Positions 61,053 through 64,000 of a stretch of DNA of 64,000 bases are shown piece by piece (position 1 is the stretch's first letter; the number at the start of each line of letters is the position of its first letter). Position numbers and translations under genes: made by a program. The stretch covers positions 48,078 through 112,077 of the forward strand of contig DATMGU010000037.1 in assembly GCA_035555315.1 (NCBI GenBank), read 5' to 3'. The stretch is from DATMGU01 sp035555315. GTDB lineage: Bacteria; Pseudomonadota; Alphaproteobacteria; ATCC43930; CGMCC-115725. The notes under the pieces are model-generated. The model ran no database searches. It had not been told where the DNA came from and saw only the letters and a list, made by a program, of their open reading frames with translations.

Positions 61053-61958
61053 ATGACCGGGATGCCGGTGGAGTACGGTGTCGTGCAGGTGATCGATCCG
61101 CTGGCTACCGAACCACTCGTCCGGCGCATCGTGGCGCCCAATCCGGGGCCGTTCACGCTGACCGGCACGAACACCTTCATTCTCGGCCAGGGCCGGGTGG
61201 CGGTGATCGATCCGGGGCCGGCGTCGCCGGACCATGTCGAGGCGCTGCTCGCCGGCCTGCGCGGCGAGACCGTCGAGGCTATCCTGGTGACCCATACCCA
61301 CCTCGATCACTCGCCCGCCGCCGCCTTGCTGCGTGCCCGGACGGGGGCGCCGACCCATGGCTTCGGGCCGCATGGCGCGGGCCGCCCGGTTGCCGATTGC
61401 GACGCGGGCTTGGACGACGCGGGCGCCGATCGGGATTTCGTCCCCGATGTGACGGTGGCGGATGGGGCCGTGATCGAGGGGGAGGGCTGGTCGGTGCGGG
61501 CGGTGCATACGCCGGGGCACGCCGCCAATCACCTATGCTTCGCCCTGGCCGGGCGGGGCTGGCTGTTCAGCGGCGACCATGTGATGGGCTGGTCGTCCAC
61601 GGTGGTGTCGCCGCCGGATGGCGATATGGCCGCCTATATGGCTTCGCTCGACCGCCTGCTCGGCCGCCTGGTTGACCGGGCCGACACCCGGTACCTGCCG
61701 GCGCATGGCCCGGCGATCGACGATCCCCAGGCGCGGGTTCGCGCGCTGATCGACCATCGCCGGGCGCGCCGCCAGGCGATCCTCGACGGTCTGGCGCGGG
61801 GCGACCGAACGATCGAGGCGCTGGTCGCGGCGATCTATACCGGCCTCGCCCCGGCGCTGCGCCCGGCCGCCGGCCGCAATGTGCTGTCCCATCTGCTGGA
61901 ACTGCGGGCCGCCGGTCTGGTGTCGCCCGGTCTCGGCACCACTTGGCGGCTGAGCTGA
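61053..61958 (+). CDS. MBL-fold metallohydrolase (LACTB2/glyoxalase II-like)
   Basis: A 301-residue metallo-beta-lactamase-fold hydrolase. The zinc motif is LVTHTHLDHSPAA; GHAANHLCFAL and FSGDHVMGWSSTVVSPPDGD supply further metal ligands. A C-terminal winged-helix-like region (LSHLLELRAAGLV) is typical of the LACTB2-like branch. The substrate is unknown; thioesterase or RNase roles occur in relatives. ATG start at 61053. Confidence 0.87.
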   Translation: MTGMPVEYGVVQVIDPLATEPLVRRIVAPNPGPFTLTGTNTFILGQGRVAVIDPGPASPDHVEALLAGLRGETVEAILVTHTHLDHSPAAALLRARTGAPTHGFGPHGAGRPVADCDAGLDDAGADRDFVPDVTVADGAVIEGEGWSVRAVHTPGHAANHLCFALAGRGWLFSGDHVMGWSSTVVSPPDGDMAAYMASLDRLLGRLVDRADTRYLPAHGPAIDDPQARVRALIDHRRARRQAILDGLARGDRTIEALVAAIYTGLAPALRPAAGRNVLSHLLELRAAGLVSPGLGTTWRLS

Positions 61959-61974
61959 GGCGACTGGGCTGAGA

Positions 61975-62913
61975 CTACGCGTCGACCGCGCCGATCACCT
62001 TCGTCGGCGCCGGCTTGCCGCGCCGGTTGACCAGTTGAATGCCGATCGCGACCAGCGCCAGGGCGGCGACCAGCGCGGGCGTGATCCGTTCGTTCAGCAG
62101 GATGCCGCCGGCGATCAGCCCGAACAGCGGCGTCACGAAGGTGAAGGCGGCCAGCTTCGCCGCCGGGTACCGGATCATCAGCCAGAACCAGGCCAGGTAG
62201 CTGACGAAGGCCACCAGGATCACCTGATAGGCGAGGCAGGCGAGCATCAGCGGCGTCGGATCGGTGAAACCCGGTTCGCCCATGATCCAGGAGACCAGCG
62301 GCAGCGACACGCCGGATACCGCGAGCTGATAGAACAGCGTCTTATTGGGACTGACCCTGATCAGCCCGGTGGCCTTGACGATCAGCGTGGTGGCCGCCCA
62401 GCCGACGGCGGAGCTCAGCACCGCGAGATCGCCCAGCAGCGAGCCGCCGCCCTGGCCGGCGAGGCCATCGGCGAAGGCGACCGCGATGCCCGTGAAGGCG
62501 CAGACCAGCCCGACGAAGTTGATCGGCCGCAGCCGCTCGTCCGGCAGCAGCAGATGCGCGCCGATCGCGACGAAGAACGGTGCCGTGTAGAGCACCACCA
62601 CGGCGCGCGACGCGGTGGTCACGCTGAGGCCCCAGAACAGCACCACGACTTCGGCGGCGAAGACGATGCCCAAGACCAGCCCGGGCACCAGTGAGCCGTC
62701 GCGCTCGAACAGGGCGATGCCGCGGAACGCCGACCAGAGCCACAGCAGCAGGCCGGCGCCGATCGACCGGATGCCGGCCTGCAGCACCGGTGAGATGCCG
62801 ATGGCCGCGACCTTCACCGCGATCTGCTGCAGCCCCCAAGTGAGGCACAGCACCGTCAGCAGGGCCATGGCGAGGCCGTCGAGCCGGGCGTGGCGCTGGG
62901 GCAGAGGGGGCAT
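61975..62913 (-). CDS. EamA/DMT-family transporter
   Basis: A 312-residue inner-membrane transporter with ten helices in two EamA repeats (first ending FADGLAGQ, second beginning GDLAVLSSAVGWAATTLIVKA). Members export amino acids or metabolites; the substrate cannot be read here. The ATG at 62913 gives the normal N-terminus (MPPLPQRHARLDG). It converges with the metallohydrolase gene, 16 bp apart. Confidence 0.87.
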   Translation of the reverse strand: MPPLPQRHARLDGLAMALLTVLCLTWGLQQIAVKVAAIGISPVLQAGIRSIGAGLLLWLWSAFRGIALFERDGSLVPGLVLGIVFAAEVVVLFWGLSVTTASRAVVVLYTAPFFVAIGAHLLLPDERLRPINFVGLVCAFTGIAVAFADGLAGQGGGSLLGDLAVLSSAVGWAATTLIVKATGLIRVSPNKTLFYQLAVSGVSLPLVSWIMGEPGFTDPTPLMLACLAYQVILVAFVSYLAWFWLMIRYPAAKLAAFTFVTPLFGLIAGGILLNERITPALVAALALVAIGIQLVNRRGKPAPTKVIGAVDA

Positions 62914-63097
62914 GTGGACGATCCAACCGAGACTGCGAGGATCGCAGAGTGGGGGTGGCGCGCTATCCGCGACAAGCGCACGCCACGCATGGCAGTCCGG
63001 CCCCCCTGAGCTCGCGCTACGTGCAATCGGTTGCCTATTTCCAGACCAAGGTGATCGCTGCACTGGGAATCCATCCCGCGCCCCTATCCGACCCGCG

Positions 63098-63115
63098 CGC
63101 CTATTCGAATAGGCG
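63098..63115. repeat. Perfect 18-bp palindrome upstream of the EamA gene
   Basis: CGCCTATTCGAATAGGCG, with a partial repeat GAATAGACGG starting at 63121. It lies in the 272-bp gap between the partial hypothetical gene and the EamA transporter gene. It may be a regulator site. Confidence 0.5.
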
Positions 63116-63185
63116 GCTCCGAATAGACGGCGTGGCACGTCCGTGGCCCCGTATTTGGCACCTTTGGATAATCGTCGCCCTTCGC

Positions 63186-64000
63186 TCACCCTGATGGTGG
63201 GTCGCTGCCCGTGGCGAGGGGCCGGGGCATGACCCCGCCGCCGAACGGGCCGTCCGAGGTGACGGAGCGGAGATAGTCCTCGGCACTGGCCAGGATCGCC
63301 GAGAACTCCGGTGTGGCGAACGGATCCTCCAGGATGCTCTCTTTCACCGATCCGTCCTGCGCCGGCCGGGTTTCCCCTAGCCGAGCTTCCTCGGCTTCGT
63401 CTTCCTCGGCCTCGTCCTCCTCATTGCCCCACTCGGCATAAGGTGACCCCGGCGCCTTGGTCCGGGCTTCCTGCACCGCCCAATGATCTTCCGCCCAGCG
63501 GCGCCAATTCGGATCGAGTCCCAGATCCCAGCAGATCCGGGCGATGATCGCGCCGATCGGATGATCGCCGATATCGGTCTCGACATCCTCGTCTTCCAGC
63601 CGCTCCCGCAGCTCTCTTTCCAGCTGGTAGGCCTTGATCCCGCTGAGCTCGGCATTGATCGCCTGCTTCACGATCCGTCCGACCTGCGCCTTGCGCCGGT
63701 GCCGGCGATCCGTCTCGGCCAGCGCCGCGCGCTCCGCCTGCTTGTCCAGCGCCGCCGAGACCGCGCGGGGGGTCAACGGCCCCTCGGCGATCCGGACCTC
63801 CAGCGCCACCGTCTGCCGCACCGAGCGCGAAATCCGCGTGAACACCAATCCCAGATCCGGTCCAGGCTGTCGCGGTGTCTCGGCCGGCTCGGAAGCCGCC
63901 TTGGCCTGCTCCAGCGCCTGCCGCCCGACCGCCTCCGCCAACTCCATGCCGATCTCGGCGAGCCGTTGCAGCATCCGCAGATGCCGCTCGGTGCGCTCCG
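63186..64000 (-). CDS. Hypothetical protein, N-terminus cut by the window edge
   Basis: The frame is open to the right edge (a methionine at 63974 is preceded in frame by ERTERHLR), so the gene probably begins outside. Visible part about 271 residues: an N-terminal helical MLQRLAEIGMELAEAVGRQALEQA, a basic middle with DRRHRRKAQVGRIVKQ, then an acidic stretch (NEEDEAEEDEAEEA). Similar proteins occur in Rhodospirillales without known function. Confidence 0.6.
   Translation of the reverse strand, partial: ERTERHLRMLQRLAEIGMELAEAVGRQALEQAKAASEPAETPRQPGPDLGLVFTRISRSVRQTVALEVRIAEGPLTPRAVSAALDKQAERAALAETDRRHRRKAQVGRIVKQAINAELSGIKAYQLERELRERLEDEDVETDIGDHPIGAIIARICWDLGLDPNWRRWAEDHWAVQEARTKAPGSPYAEWGNEEDEAEEDEAEEARLGETRPAQDGSVKESILEDPFATPEFSAILASAEDYLRSVTSDGPFGGGVMPRPLATGSDPPSG

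Overview
The window reads as a contiguous stretch of a high-GC alphaproteobacterial chromosome, most likely Rhodospirillales or a relative. This is inferred from gene content (YbjN-proC pair, phasin, hopanoid-type glycosyltransferase HpnB, MarR-OmpR-EnvZ group, several xanthine-oxidase-type and Liv-type systems) and from dense GTG/TTG start use; no rRNA or tRNA marker is present to fix the taxon. I saw no prophage, insertion sequence, CRISPR array or RNA gene.

Layout. 1-4.6 kb: end of a YbjN protein, proC, a YbaK-type deacylase, a TetR/COQ9-like regulator, a phasin with a clear terminator, a KDPGal-type aldolase, CsaA and a DUF4345 protein. 4.8-12 kb: an RND efflux pair, facing a MarR / OmpR-type regulator / EnvZ-type kinase operon. 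12-21.4 kb: ilvE, a flavoprotein, a PAS protein, a mutarotase, the phage-shock module pspF<>pspABC with a sigma-54 promoter, hpnB, a GNAT, a WrbA-like flavodoxin and a divergent HxlR regulator. 21.5-26 kb: two large paired membrane proteins and an ECF sigma factor. 26-31.4 kb: a complete Liv-type ABC importer followed by an isochorismatase-fold protein that lacks the usual catalytic cysteine. 31.3-35.2 kb: sulfate importer cysPTWA.

36.8-46.7 kb is the most interesting part: enamidase, a MarR regulator, a three-subunit molybdenum hydroxylase, a toxin-antitoxin pair, 6-hydroxynicotinate reductase, a UPF0280 (ApbE-superfamily) protein and two tandem DUF1185 proteins. Together they encode the oxygen-independent style of nicotinate breakdown (6-hydroxylation, ring reduction, hydrolytic ring opening to 2-formylglutarate). 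Three intergenic regions of this cluster carry the same 10-bp core GTACACGAAC, a candidate operator for the local MarR protein.

47.4-57.3 kb is a reductive pyrimidine-degradation locus (dihydropyrimidinase, RutR-like TetR, PreT, PreA, a carbamoyl-amidohydrolase and an NMT1/THI5-type ABC importer) with a near-consensus RutR box between the divergent operons. 57.4-60.5 kb is a small quinate/shikimate-type cassette (dehydrogenase, MHS-family transporter, divergent TetR). The window ends with a small hypothetical protein, an MBL-fold hydrolase, an EamA transporter and a partial hypothetical protein. The 36-60 kb half is thus a catabolic island for cyclic carbon and nitrogen sources; two neighbouring pathways use the same logic of reducing an N-heterocycle and then hydrolysing the cyclic amide.
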